Source: an uncultured Oscillospiraceae bacterium (GTDB taxonomy: Bacteria > Bacillota > Clostridia > Oscillospirales > Oscillospiraceae). Taken from it: a DNA stretch of 64,000 nt. How positions within the stretch are numbered: the first letter of the stretch is position 1; every line of letters starts with the position of its first letter. Below the pieces are notes generated by a model. That model was not told the origin of the DNA. It ran no database searches and worked only from the letters and a program-made list of their open reading frames with translations. Below are positions 16,258-23,285 of this stretch, piece after piece. The stretch lies in assembly GCA_934597255.1 (NCBI GenBank), contig CAKTQV010000002.1:124001-188000 (forward strand), written 5' to 3'. The translations under genes were made by a program, and so were the position numbers.

Positions 16258-16467
16258 ATGAAGAAGACATATAATCTTGGGAAGATCGCGTTTGTCTCGT
16301 TTCTGCTCGCCATGCTCGCCAGCTATTTTATGAGCACGCTCACCGGCGCGGCCAGCACGGTTCTTGCGTGCGCTGCGCTTATATGCGGCGGCACTTTTGC
16401 CGTTTCGATCGGCAGTCTCATCACGATGGAGGAAAAGCATGCGCCGGCGGGGCATAAGGCCCATTGA
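16258..16467 (+). CDS. Small two-helix membrane protein, unknown
   Basis: A 69-residue protein with a basic N-terminus and two hydrophobic stretches at about 10-24 and 32-56 (TVLACAALICGGTFAVSIGS), ending in a charged His-rich tail. ACGGAGG precedes the ATG. It is divergent from the third LysR gene and followed by a good terminator, so it is a single-gene unit. No family was recognised. The sequence ALICGG recurs in another small membrane protein at 61831, probably by chance for hydrophobic helices. Confidence 0.7.
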   Translation: MKKTYNLGKIAFVSFLLAMLASYFMSTLTGAASTVLACAALICGGTFAVSIGSLITMEEKHAPAGHKAH

Positions 16468-16480
16468 TCTTTACTGCGCC

Positions 16481-16516
16481 GCGCCGGGCCGGACTTGTTC
16501 CGCCCGGCGCTTTTTT
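16481..16516 (+). terminator. Intrinsic terminator after the 69-residue membrane protein
   Basis: 9-bp stem GCGCCGGGC / GCCCGGCGC, 12-base loop, then six T residues. Confidence 0.85.
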
Positions 16517-16580
16517 ATGCCTTGGGGAAAGATTCTCGTTGACAAGCCGCCCCGGATATGGTAAGATATCACGGCGATGC

Positions 16581-16669
16581 GGAGAGATGTCCGAGTGGTT
16601 TATGGAGCCGGTCTTGAAAACCGGTGACTCCGCAAGGGGCCGGGGGTTCGAATCCCCCTCTCTCCGCCA
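16581..16669 (+). tRNA. tRNA-Ser(UGA)
   Basis: Acceptor GGAGAGA pairs with TCTCTCC, followed by G73 and an encoded CCA. The anticodon stem-loop CCGGTCTTGAAAACCGG has anticodon TGA. There is a long class II variable arm and a T-arm with GGGGGTTCGAATCCCCC. Length is 89 nt. Confidence 0.96.
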
Positions 16670-16708
16670 GATTAAATTCCGGCCGCAGTAAAATCAGAAA
16701 TTCGGCTT

Positions 16709-16800
16709 GGAGAAGTACCCAAGAGGCCGAAGGGGCTCCCCTGCTAAGGGAGTAGGCGTCCAAAAAGCGCGCGAGGGTTCAAATCCCTCCTTCTCCGCCA
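16709..16800 (+). tRNA. tRNA-Ser(GCU)
   Basis: Acceptor GGAGAAG pairs with CTTCTCC, G73 then encoded CCA. The anticodon arm CTCCCCTGCTAAGGGAG has anticodon GCT. Long variable arm and T-arm GAGGGTTCAAATCCCTC. Length is 92 nt. It lies 39 bp after tRNA-Ser(UGA), probably on the same transcript. Confidence 0.96.
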
Positions 16801-16804
16801 TAGG

Positions 16805-16840
16805 TCCACCGTAATTTTGATAGAATTACGGTGGATTTTT
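16805..16840 (+). terminator. Intrinsic terminator of the tRNA-Ser pair
   Basis: Perfect 12-bp stem TCCACCGTAATT / AATTACGGTGGA, 7-base loop, five T residues. It begins 5 bp after the second tRNA. Confidence 0.9.
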
Positions 16841-16841
16841 A

Positions 16842-16850
16842 TGCTATAAT
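16842..16850 (+). promoter_or_regulatory. Extended -10 promoter element of the methyltransferase gene
   Basis: TGC-TATAAT immediately after the tRNA terminator; no convincing -35 at the normal distance. The start codon is 39 bp downstream. Confidence 0.45.
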
Positions 16851-16889
16851 GAGTTAGTTAGACAAATCGGAATTTGATTGAGGTAAAGC

Positions 16890-17507
16890 ATGCTGAACAG
16901 CAAGGGGTTTGACCTTTGGGCGGATGGATATGACAAAACTGTCGGTATTTCTGATGAGGAAAGCACATATCCATTTGCCGGTTATAAGGAAGTGCTTGGG
17001 CGCATTTTCAAGGCAATCATGGAAACCACAAATGCCGTTGTATTGGATATAGGATTTGGAACAGGCACATTAACAATGAAACTGTACGAGCAGGGTTGCT
17101 CCATTTATGGGCAGGACTTCTCGGCAAGAATGATTGCGCTGGCGTCTGAAAAAATGCCAAATGCACATTTATATCAAGGGGACTTTTCAAAGGGACTTGT
17201 CGAGCCACTTCAAAACCGGCACTATGATTATATCGTGGCGACATACTCTCTGCATCACCTGACAGATGCTCAAAAAAGCGTATTTCTTACTGAATTGCGC
17301 GACCATCTAAAAGAAAACGGGAAAATTATGATCGGCGATGTTGCCTTTGAAACACGAAAGGATTTGGAGCGGTGCAGGCTGGCTGCGGGGGACGCGTGGG
17401 ACGACGAGGAAATCTATTTTGTCGCCGAAGAACTGAGAAAAGATTTACCGGGGCTTTCATTTATGCAAGTATCCGATTGCGCAGGTATTCTGATGTTAGA
17501 CCGATAG
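16890..17507 (+). CDS. Class I SAM-dependent methyltransferase
   Basis: A 205-residue protein. VVLDIGFGTGTLTMKLYEQG near residues 50-69 is motif I, the SAM-binding glycine loop. YGQDFSARMIALA carries the acidic residue of motif II, and YDYIVATYSLHHLTDAQK is the motif IV-V region of Methyltransf_11/25 families, typical of small-molecule methyltransferases. The substrate is unknown. GAGGT precedes the ATG. The gene is clearly AT-richer than its neighbours, with many A/T-ending codons. It lies directly after two tRNA-Ser genes, consistent with horizontal acquisition. Confidence 0.88.
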   Translation: MLNSKGFDLWADGYDKTVGISDEESTYPFAGYKEVLGRIFKAIMETTNAVVLDIGFGTGTLTMKLYEQGCSIYGQDFSARMIALASEKMPNAHLYQGDFSKGLVEPLQNRHYDYIVATYSLHHLTDAQKSVFLTELRDHLKENGKIMIGDVAFETRKDLERCRLAAGDAWDDEEIYFVAEELRKDLPGLSFMQVSDCAGILMLDR

Positions 17508-17886
17508 CCTCTAGTTTGATGTGGAGTGACAGTGGAGTTGTCAAAAACAATGCAACCCCTTAAATGGAGAACTGCTCCCCTCTGAACCGAAGTTGCACCC
17601 CCTTTAAGGGTTTTTATCAAAATTACGGTTCTTTGCCAAACCAAAAACCCTTGATAAACCTGGTTTTTTTCAGGAATATCAAGGGTTTTTGTCGCTATGA
17701 CGGCATTTATACAGGAAAAATATTTCCCGTTCAGGAAGCCGGAAAGCAGGTTTTAGAACATTTTTTCAGGCAAAAATGCCAAGTTGTCAGCCGTCATGGC
17801 CTGAGTGATTTTTATTTCCTTGGCCTTTTCGGTTTCTTTTATGGTAATATAGCATTAAACCGGAGCTTTGACGGAGGAAAAACGAA
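17508..17886. other. Gene-poor AT-rich stretch downstream of the methyltransferase
   Basis: This 379-bp stretch holds no convincing gene. A 114-codon plus-strand frame at 17564-17908 runs into the next gene, lacks a ribosome-binding site and has no recognisable domain. Visible structure is the large inverted repeat at 17642-17691, pyrimidine-rich repeats (CCCCTT and AAGGG runs at 17549-17612), and a likely leader for the next gene (TATGGTAATATAG around 17840). It may be the worn remnant of a mobile element. Confidence 0.5.
17642..17691. repeat. 15-bp perfect inverted repeat, possible bidirectional terminator
   Basis: CAAAAACCCTTGATA at 17642-17656 is exactly complementary to 17677-17691. An inner CCTG/CAGG pair (17659-17662, 17671-17674) extends the hairpin across an interior AA/AA loop. 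The right arm ends in GGGTTTTTG and the left complement likewise, so it could terminate transcription from either side. Confidence 0.6.
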
Positions 17887-18069
17887 ATGGCTAAAGAGCA
17901 GAGGTTAGAAAAGGTATATTCACAGGCTGCGCTGGCGGTAACGACGGAGATCTGGGTGGATAAGGAGACCGGCGTCAACTATTTGTATCACGCCTCCGGC
18001 TATGCAGGCGGTATGACGCCGCTGCTGGGCAGCGATGGGAAGCCGGTCGTTTCCCCGACCGTAAAATAA
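17887..18069 (+). CDS. DUF6440-type small protein
   Basis: A 60-residue protein. TEIWVDKETGVNYLYHASGY followed by GGMTPLLGSDGKPVV matches my recollection of the DUF6440 family, short clostridial proteins of unknown role whose core is a VDKxTGVxYL strand pair and a GLTPLL segment. GACGGAGG precedes the ATG. It is followed 24 bp later by a lipoprotein gene and may be co-transcribed with it. Confidence 0.75.
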   Translation: MAKEQRLEKVYSQAALAVTTEIWVDKETGVNYLYHASGYAGGMTPLLGSDGKPVVSPTVK

Positions 18070-18093
18070 TCTGCATTGGAGGGGGTGAAAGCT

Positions 18094-18519
18094 TTGAAAA
18101 AGACGATATGGAGCATTTTGCTCGCGGCTGTTCTTTTCTCGCTCGTTGGATGCGGCCGCGCGGCGACTGCAAACGCTGCGGTCGATTACGGCGCTTCTTC
18201 TATCTACACACAAGCGGACATGGACGAAGCGATCAACGTGATCAAAAAGGCGTTTCGCTCGATGAAGGGCTGCGAGCTGCATAGTCTTTCCTACACGTCG
18301 GACGACTGCACCGGCGCGGATAATGTCGCCTGGATGAACAAGCTGGGAGTAGCCGATGGCGCTAAAGAGATCTTTACCCAATGCATCGTATTTGAAAGCA
18401 GTTTTCGTTCCCCTGAAAAGGGCGGCGGCGCGTGGGAGGCCGGAAAAGAATACACCTGGTCATGGTACCTGGCCCGGAGCGAGGGCGGAAAGTGGAAATT
18501 GATGACCTGGGGCTACTGA
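18094..18519 (+). CDS. Small lipoprotein of unknown function
   Basis: A 141-residue protein with a lipoprotein signal peptide (MKKTIWSILLAAVLFSLVGC, lipobox LVGC), then YTQADMDEAINVIKKAF, ELHSLSYTSDD and a C-terminal YTWSWYLARSEGGKWKLM segment. The start is a TTG placed 8 bp after GGAGGGGG; upstream in-frame TTG (18076) and GTG (18085) overlap the ribosome-binding site. No domain was recognised, although similar small lipoproteins are common in Clostridia. A terminator lies 35 bp downstream. Confidence 0.72.
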   Translation: MKKTIWSILLAAVLFSLVGCGRAATANAAVDYGASSIYTQADMDEAINVIKKAFRSMKGCELHSLSYTSDDCTGADNVAWMNKLGVADGAKEIFTQCIVFESSFRSPEKGGGAWEAGKEYTWSWYLARSEGGKWKLMTWGY

Positions 18520-18554
18520 TACGCTGCCGGGCAGCAGGCGGCTGATATGCCGTC

Positions 18555-18608
18555 GGCCGCAGCACTTGTCAACGATTCGTTGCTGACAAATGCCGCGGCC
18601 GTTTTTTT
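18555..18608 (+). terminator. Terminator between convergent lipoprotein and mannosyltransferase genes
   Basis: Interrupted stem: GGCCGC/GCGGCC outer and TTGTCA/TGACAA inner, followed by seven T residues. The T run overlaps the stop codon (TTA) of the minus-strand gene. Confidence 0.75.
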
Positions 18609-19821
18609 ACATGATGCACTGTCCCTGCATGAAGTAGGTATTGAAAAGGATAAACAGAGCCAGCTCTGCGGCGAGGAAGGCCCGCCGCGCCCAGATGCGG
18701 CGCTCGTTTCCGACGACGAGGAACAGCGGGACGCAGCCGAACATATACCGTCCGCCGCTGATGAGCCAGGAGGCCGTGTAGCACATGCCGAGATAGCCGG
18801 TCGCGTAAAGCGTGAGGGCGTTGTCCTGCCGCCGGCGCCAGGCAAGAAAGAGCATGACCGCGGCCAGGAAGTACAAGGCGAGCTGCGGCCAGTATATCCA
18901 GCGCGCGATGCCGGGGTAGGCGAACGCCATGTTCCACTGCTGGGCGACCGTTTTCCCGACCCACTGCGCCGTCTGCCACCAGGGCGGCTGGCTTTCATAA
19001 TAGGTGAAGGCGAAGAAGCTTCCGCACACGGCCTTGTTGATGCACAGATAGAGGAAAAAGCCGAGGAGGGGAGCGAGCGCCGCCGCCATGCGCGGATCTC
19101 TGCGGCCCTGACGCAGGGCGCGCCAGGCGAGATAAACGCCCGGGAGAACGAGAAGCATCCCCTGCGAGCGCGTCAGCGCGCACAGAAGGCCCGCCGCACC
19201 GGCGCTCAGCCAGCGCTCCCGAAGCAGCAGCGACAGGCAGGCAAGCGACAAGAGCAGGAAAAGTCCCTCCGTGTATACGCCGAGAGCAAAGAAGCCGAAG
19301 GGATAAAGCCAGAAGGCGAACAGAGCGGCGGCCGGGACGCGGCAGAGGCGGCATGCCATCCGGAACAGGACGACGCCGGCCAGCGCATAGCAAAGCTGTG
19401 AGATCAGTATCCCGGCCAGCTCCATGTGACCGCCGAGCAGAACGGACACGCCTCGAATCAGGAGCGGGTACAGCGGGTAAAAGACGATGTTGTTGACGTA
19501 TTCGCCCTCGGTCACATAGCCGTTTTCGGCCATAAAGAGATAGCGCGGGGCGTCGCCCTCGACCGTGAAGCGGCCGAGAAAGTGCGCTCCGAAGCCGGCG
19601 AAAGAGTCGGTGGAGAGGACATGGCCCGTATAGGCGCCGAGCCACAGAACGGCCAGCGACGCGGCAAAAACAAACGCGGATGTACGCAGCCCCGGAAGCG
19701 TCCGTTCGGGGGCGGCCGGTTCTGTCTGTCCCCGGATCAGCTCCTGCCATGCACGCAGCGCGATGAGCGCCATGAGCGCCAGCATCACGGCGCTCGCGGT
19801 AAGATTGAGAAACAGCTCCAT
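18607..19821 (-). CDS. PIG-V-like mannosyltransferase family membrane protein
   Basis: A 404-residue polytopic protein with about ten hydrophobic segments. FTVEGDAPRYLFMAENGYVT (about 86-105) carries the acidic, sugar-diphosphate-lipid-facing loop near the first helix seen in PIG-V/GT-C glycosyltransferases, and IVFYPLYPLLIRG and FWLYPFGFFALGVYTEGLFL are typical family segments. It probably transfers a mannosyl or other residue from a polyprenyl phosphate to an extracytoplasmic acceptor; donor and acceptor are unknown. AAGGAGG precedes the ATG. It is divergent from uvrA with its own promoter. Confidence 0.8.
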   Translation of the reverse strand: MELFLNLTASAVMLALMALIALRAWQELIRGQTEPAAPERTLPGLRTSAFVFAASLAVLWLGAYTGHVLSTDSFAGFGAHFLGRFTVEGDAPRYLFMAENGYVTEGEYVNNIVFYPLYPLLIRGVSVLLGGHMELAGILISQLCYALAGVVLFRMACRLCRVPAAALFAFWLYPFGFFALGVYTEGLFLLLSLACLSLLLRERWLSAGAAGLLCALTRSQGMLLVLPGVYLAWRALRQGRRDPRMAAALAPLLGFFLYLCINKAVCGSFFAFTYYESQPPWWQTAQWVGKTVAQQWNMAFAYPGIARWIYWPQLALYFLAAVMLFLAWRRRQDNALTLYATGYLGMCYTASWLISGGRYMFGCVPLFLVVGNERRIWARRAFLAAELALFILFNTYFMQGQCIM

Positions 19822-19847
19822 CGGCGGACCTCCTTTGAATCGGAACG

Positions 19848-19877
19848 ATTATAGCATACGCGGTGCGGAGGCGTAAA
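19848..19877 (-). promoter_or_regulatory. Promoter of the mannosyltransferase gene
   Basis: Minus-strand TTTACG (complement of 19872-19877) and an extended TGC-TATAAT (the -10 is the complement of 19848-19853), with an 18-bp spacer. Confidence 0.6.
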
Positions 19878-19900
19878 GGGCGGGAATTTCCGGCGCGCGG

Positions 19901-19929
19901 TTGTATTTGCGGGGAAAAGGATGTATAAT
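19901..19929 (+). promoter_or_regulatory. Promoter of uvrA
   Basis: TTGTAT (19901-19906), 17-bp spacer, TATAAT (19924-19929), 31 bp before the start codon. No SOS (LexA/DinR) box was recognised. Confidence 0.75.
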
Positions 19930-19960
19930 AGAATGATTTTCTAAGCATCAAGGAGAAACT

Positions 19961-22783
19961 ATGCAGGAATACATCCGTATCCGCGGCGCACGGACCAACA
20001 ACCTGAAAAATATAAACCTCGACATCCCGCGCGACAAGCTCATCGTATTCACGGGCCTGTCGGGAAGCGGCAAGTCCAGTCTTGCCTTTGACACGATCTT
20101 TGCCGAGGGGCAGCGGCGGTACGTCGAAAGCCTGTCGTCCTACGCCAGACAGTTTCTTGGTCAGATGGACAAGCCGGACGTGGACGCCATCGACGGGCTT
20201 TCCCCCGCCGTTTCCATCGACCAGAAAACAACGTCCAAAAATCCCCGCTCCACCGTCGGAACGGTCACGGAGATATACGACTATCTGCGTCTGCTGTGGG
20301 CGCGTGTCGGCGTGCCGCACTGCCCGGTCTGCGGCAAGGAGATACGCCAGCAGTCCATCGACCAGATCGTCGATCAGACGATGCTGCTTCCGGACGGAAC
20401 GCGGATGCAGATCCTTGCGCCGGTCGTCCGCCATCGGAAGGGCGAGCATCTGAAGGTGCTGGAGGACGCGCGGCGCGGCGGCTATGTCCGCGTGCGTATC
20501 GACGGGAGCCTGTACGATCTGTCGGACGAGATCAAGCTGAAAAAAAACGTCTATCACGACATCGACGTTGTGATCGACCGTCTTGTGATGAAGCGGGACA
20601 TCGTCCGCCGGCTCACCGATTCCATCGAGACGGCGCTGGCGCTGTCCGGCGGCATCGTTCACATTGATCTGCCGCAGGAGGAGCGGCAGCTGAGCTTTTC
20701 GCAGAACTATGCCTGCGAGGACTGCGGCGTGTCCATCGAGGAGCTGACGCCGCGGCTGTTTTCCTTCAACAGCCCGTATGGCGCCTGCCCGAAATGCACG
20801 GGCCTCGGTTCGCTTCTGCGGGTCAGCCCGTCGCTTATCATGCCGAATCCGTCGCTGTCCATCATGGACGGCGGGATCCTTGCCTCCGGCTGGGGCAACG
20901 TCCGGGGCGACTCGATCTGCCGGATGTACTATGAGGCGCTGGCGAAGAAATATCACTTCAGTCTCAGCGATCCCATACGCGATATCCCGGAGGCCGGGAT
21001 GAACGCCCTGCTGTACGGGACCGGTGACGAGCCGCTGAAGCTGCGCTACGAGCGCGGAAACGGCTACGGCATTCTGGAAAAGCCCTTTGAGGGCATCGTG
21101 AACAATCTTCAGCGGCGCTATGAGGAGACCCAGTCGGCATCCATGCGCAGCGAGCTGGAGGACTGCATGAGCGAATACGAGTGCCCCGAGTGCCGTGGAC
21201 GGCGGCTGAAAAAGGAAGTGCTGGCCGTCACGGTGGGGGGGCTGAGCATTTCGGAATTCTGCGGGCTTTCCGTTTCCGATGCGCTCGGGTTCCTTGATGG
21301 GCTGACGCTCGAGGGCAAGGACGCCGTGATCGCCGACCGCATTTTGAAGGAGATACGGACGCGCCTCGGCTTTCTCACGAATGTCGGTCTGGGCTATCTG
21401 ACGCTCAGCCGCAGCTCCGGATCGCTTTCCGGCGGCGAGAGCCAGCGCATACGTCTGGCGACGCAGATCGGCGCCTCGCTGATGGGCGTCCTGTATATCC
21501 TGGACGAGCCCAGCATCGGCCTGCATCAGCGGGACAACGAAAAGCTGCTGCATACCCTGCAGGAGCTGCGCGACATCGGCAACACGCTTATCGTCGTCGA
21601 GCACGACGAGGACACGATGCGCGCGGCGGATTATATCGTCGATATAGGCCCCGGCGCGGGCATTCACGGCGGCGAGGTCGTGGCCGCCGGCACGCCGGAG
21701 CAGATCATGCAAAACGAGCGCTCGATCACCGGGCAGTATCTTTCCGGGCGGAAAAAGATACCCGTCCCGTCTGTGCGCCGTCCGGGAAACGGACATTTTC
21801 TGACCGTCCGCGGCGCGGCGGAGAACAATCTCAAGGGGATCGACGTTTCCTTCCCATGCGGCGCGTTCACCTGCGTGACGGGCGTTTCCGGGAGCGGGAA
21901 AAGCTCGCTCGTCAACGAGATCTTCTATAAAACGCTGGCTGCGGAGCTCAACCGCGTCAAGGTGCGTCCCGGAAAATCGGAGGGCGTGGACGGCCTTTGC
22001 TATGTGGATAAGGTCATCAACATCGACCAGAGCCCCATCGGACGTACACCGCGTTCCAATCCCGCGACCTATACGGGTGTTTTCAGCGCCATCCGCGACC
22101 TGTTCGCCACGACGCAGGACGCGCGGCTGCGGGGATACAAGTCCGGGCGCTTTTCCTTCAATGTCCGCGGCGGCCGCTGCGAGACCTGCACGGGCGACGG
22201 GCTGATCAAGATCGAGATGCACTTTCTGCCGGACGTATACGTTCCCTGCGAGGTGTGCCACGGAAAGCGCTATAACCGCGAGACGCTGGAAGTGCGCTAT
22301 AAGGGCAAGAACATCGCGGAAGTGCTCGATATGACCGTGGAGGAGGCGCTTGCCTTTTTCCGCAATCAGGAGCCGATCCGCAATAAGCTGCAGACGCTCT
22401 ACGACGTGGGGCTCGGCTATATCCGGCTCGGTCAGTCCTCCACAACGCTATCCGGCGGCGAGGCGCAGCGCATCAAGCTGGCCACGGAGCTTTCCAAGCG
22501 CTCCACCGGCTCGACGGTTTATGTGCTGGATGAGCCGACCACGGGACTGCATACGGCGGACGTCGTTCATCTGCTGGACATGCTGCAGCGGCTGACGGAT
22601 GCGGGCAATACGGTCGTCGTTATCGAACACAATCTGGACGTTATCAAGTGCGCCGACTGGATCGTGGATCTCGGGCCGGAAGGCGGCGATCAGGGCGGTA
22701 CGCTGGTATACGCCGGCACGCCGGAGGGCTGCGCCGCGTGCGAGGCGAGCTATACGGGACGGTTTTTGAAAAAAATCATCTGA
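19961..22783 (+). CDS. uvrA: Excinuclease ABC subunit UvrA
   Basis: A 940-residue, full-length UvrA, the damage-recognising dimer of UvrABC nucleotide excision repair. The first ATPase module has Walker A GLSGSGKS at residues 32-39 and signature LSGGESQR; the second has Walker A GVSGSGKS near 643 and signature LSGGEAQR. Zinc-binding cysteine pairs are visible (CPVCG, CEDCG with CPKCTG, and CETCTGDG with CEVCHG). KDAVIADRILKEIRTRLGFL and ATYTGVFSAIRDLFA are family hallmarks. AAGGAG precedes the ATG. uvrB is not adjacent. Confidence 0.99.
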   Translation: MQEYIRIRGARTNNLKNINLDIPRDKLIVFTGLSGSGKSSLAFDTIFAEGQRRYVESLSSYARQFLGQMDKPDVDAIDGLSPAVSIDQKTTSKNPRSTVGTVTEIYDYLRLLWARVGVPHCPVCGKEIRQQSIDQIVDQTMLLPDGTRMQILAPVVRHRKGEHLKVLEDARRGGYVRVRIDGSLYDLSDEIKLKKNVYHDIDVVIDRLVMKRDIVRRLTDSIETALALSGGIVHIDLPQEERQLSFSQNYACEDCGVSIEELTPRLFSFNSPYGACPKCTGLGSLLRVSPSLIMPNPSLSIMDGGILASGWGNVRGDSICRMYYEALAKKYHFSLSDPIRDIPEAGMNALLYGTGDEPLKLRYERGNGYGILEKPFEGIVNNLQRRYEETQSASMRSELEDCMSEYECPECRGRRLKKEVLAVTVGGLSISEFCGLSVSDALGFLDGLTLEGKDAVIADRILKEIRTRLGFLTNVGLGYLTLSRSSGSLSGGESQRIRLATQIGASLMGVLYILDEPSIGLHQRDNEKLLHTLQELRDIGNTLIVVEHDEDTMRAADYIVDIGPGAGIHGGEVVAAGTPEQIMQNERSITGQYLSGRKKIPVPSVRRPGNGHFLTVRGAAENNLKGIDVSFPCGAFTCVTGVSGSGKSSLVNEIFYKTLAAELNRVKVRPGKSEGVDGLCYVDKVINIDQSPIGRTPRSNPATYTGVFSAIRDLFATTQDARLRGYKSGRFSFNVRGGRCETCTGDGLIKIEMHFLPDVYVPCEVCHGKRYNRETLEVRYKGKNIAEVLDMTVEEALAFFRNQEPIRNKLQTLYDVGLGYIRLGQSSTTLSGGEAQRIKLATELSKRSTGSTVYVLDEPTTGLHTADVVHLLDMLQRLTDAGNTVVVIEHNLDVIKCADWIVDLGPEGGDQGGTLVYAGTPEGCAACEASYTGRFLKKII

Positions 22784-22795
22784 AAGAGGCTTTTC

Positions 22796-23284
22796 ATGGA
22801 ATTGACGGACAGCTTACAGCAAATCGGGCTTGGACCGCAGCTTGTGACCTTTATCATCTCCATGCTTCCGGTTTTTGAGCTTCGCGGCGCGATACCGGTG
22901 GGCGTGTATCTTGGCCTGCCCGTATGGAAGGCTGCGGCGATAAGCCTGGTGGGGAATATGCTGCCGACGCCGTTTATCATCGCGTTCGTGCGCGTGGTTT
23001 TCAACTGGATACGCGCGCATGTGCGCTGGCTGGCTGGCTTCGTTGACCGCATGGAGGCAAAGGCGGAGAAAAACCGCGAAAAGATCATGCGGGGCGTGTT
23101 CTGGGGGCTTCTCGTCTTTGTAGCCATCCCTCTGCCGGGAACGGGCGCGTGGACGGGCGCGGCGATCGCCGCGCTTCTGGACATCCGTATGTCGCGGGCG
23201 CTGCCGGCCATTCTGGTCGGCGTGCTGATCGCGGGCATTCTTGTCAGTCTGGCTACGGCCGGCGTGATACAGCTTGTTGTTTAA
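22796..23284 (+). CDS. Small multidrug-export-type membrane protein (COG2426 family)
   Basis: A 162-residue membrane protein. MLPVFELRGAIPVGVYLGLP is the signature of the COG2426 (Sm_multidrug_ex) family, and VFVAIPLPGTGAWTGAAIA is its second conserved loop. About five hydrophobic segments flank a charged cytosolic loop (MEAKAEKNREKIM). The export annotation is a family name and the actual function is not established. The gene starts 12 bp after uvrA with GAAAGAGG upstream and ends 1 bp before recD2. Confidence 0.9.
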   Translation: MELTDSLQQIGLGPQLVTFIISMLPVFELRGAIPVGVYLGLPVWKAAAISLVGNMLPTPFIIAFVRVVFNWIRAHVRWLAGFVDRMEAKAEKNREKIMRGVFWGLLVFVAIPLPGTGAWTGAAIAALLDIRMSRALPAILVGVLIAGILVSLATAGVIQLVV

Positions 23285-23285
23285 G

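Noticed and set aside
17508..17886. Insertion sequence or integrase remnant
   Set aside because: Composition and the hairpin suggest it, but no transposase or integrase fragment and no target-site duplication could be read, so no mobile element is annotated.
17564..17908. A 114-codon plus-strand frame in the gene-poor tract
   Set aside because: No ribosome-binding site, runs through a large hairpin and into the DUF6440 gene in another frame, and the translation has no recognisable feature.
18995..22261. A 1088-codon open frame on the minus strand across uvrA
   Set aside because: It is antisense to a full-length UvrA and part of the mannosyltransferase gene, has Arg/His/Ala-rich low-complexity composition and no domain. 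It is a by-product of high GC third-codon bias.
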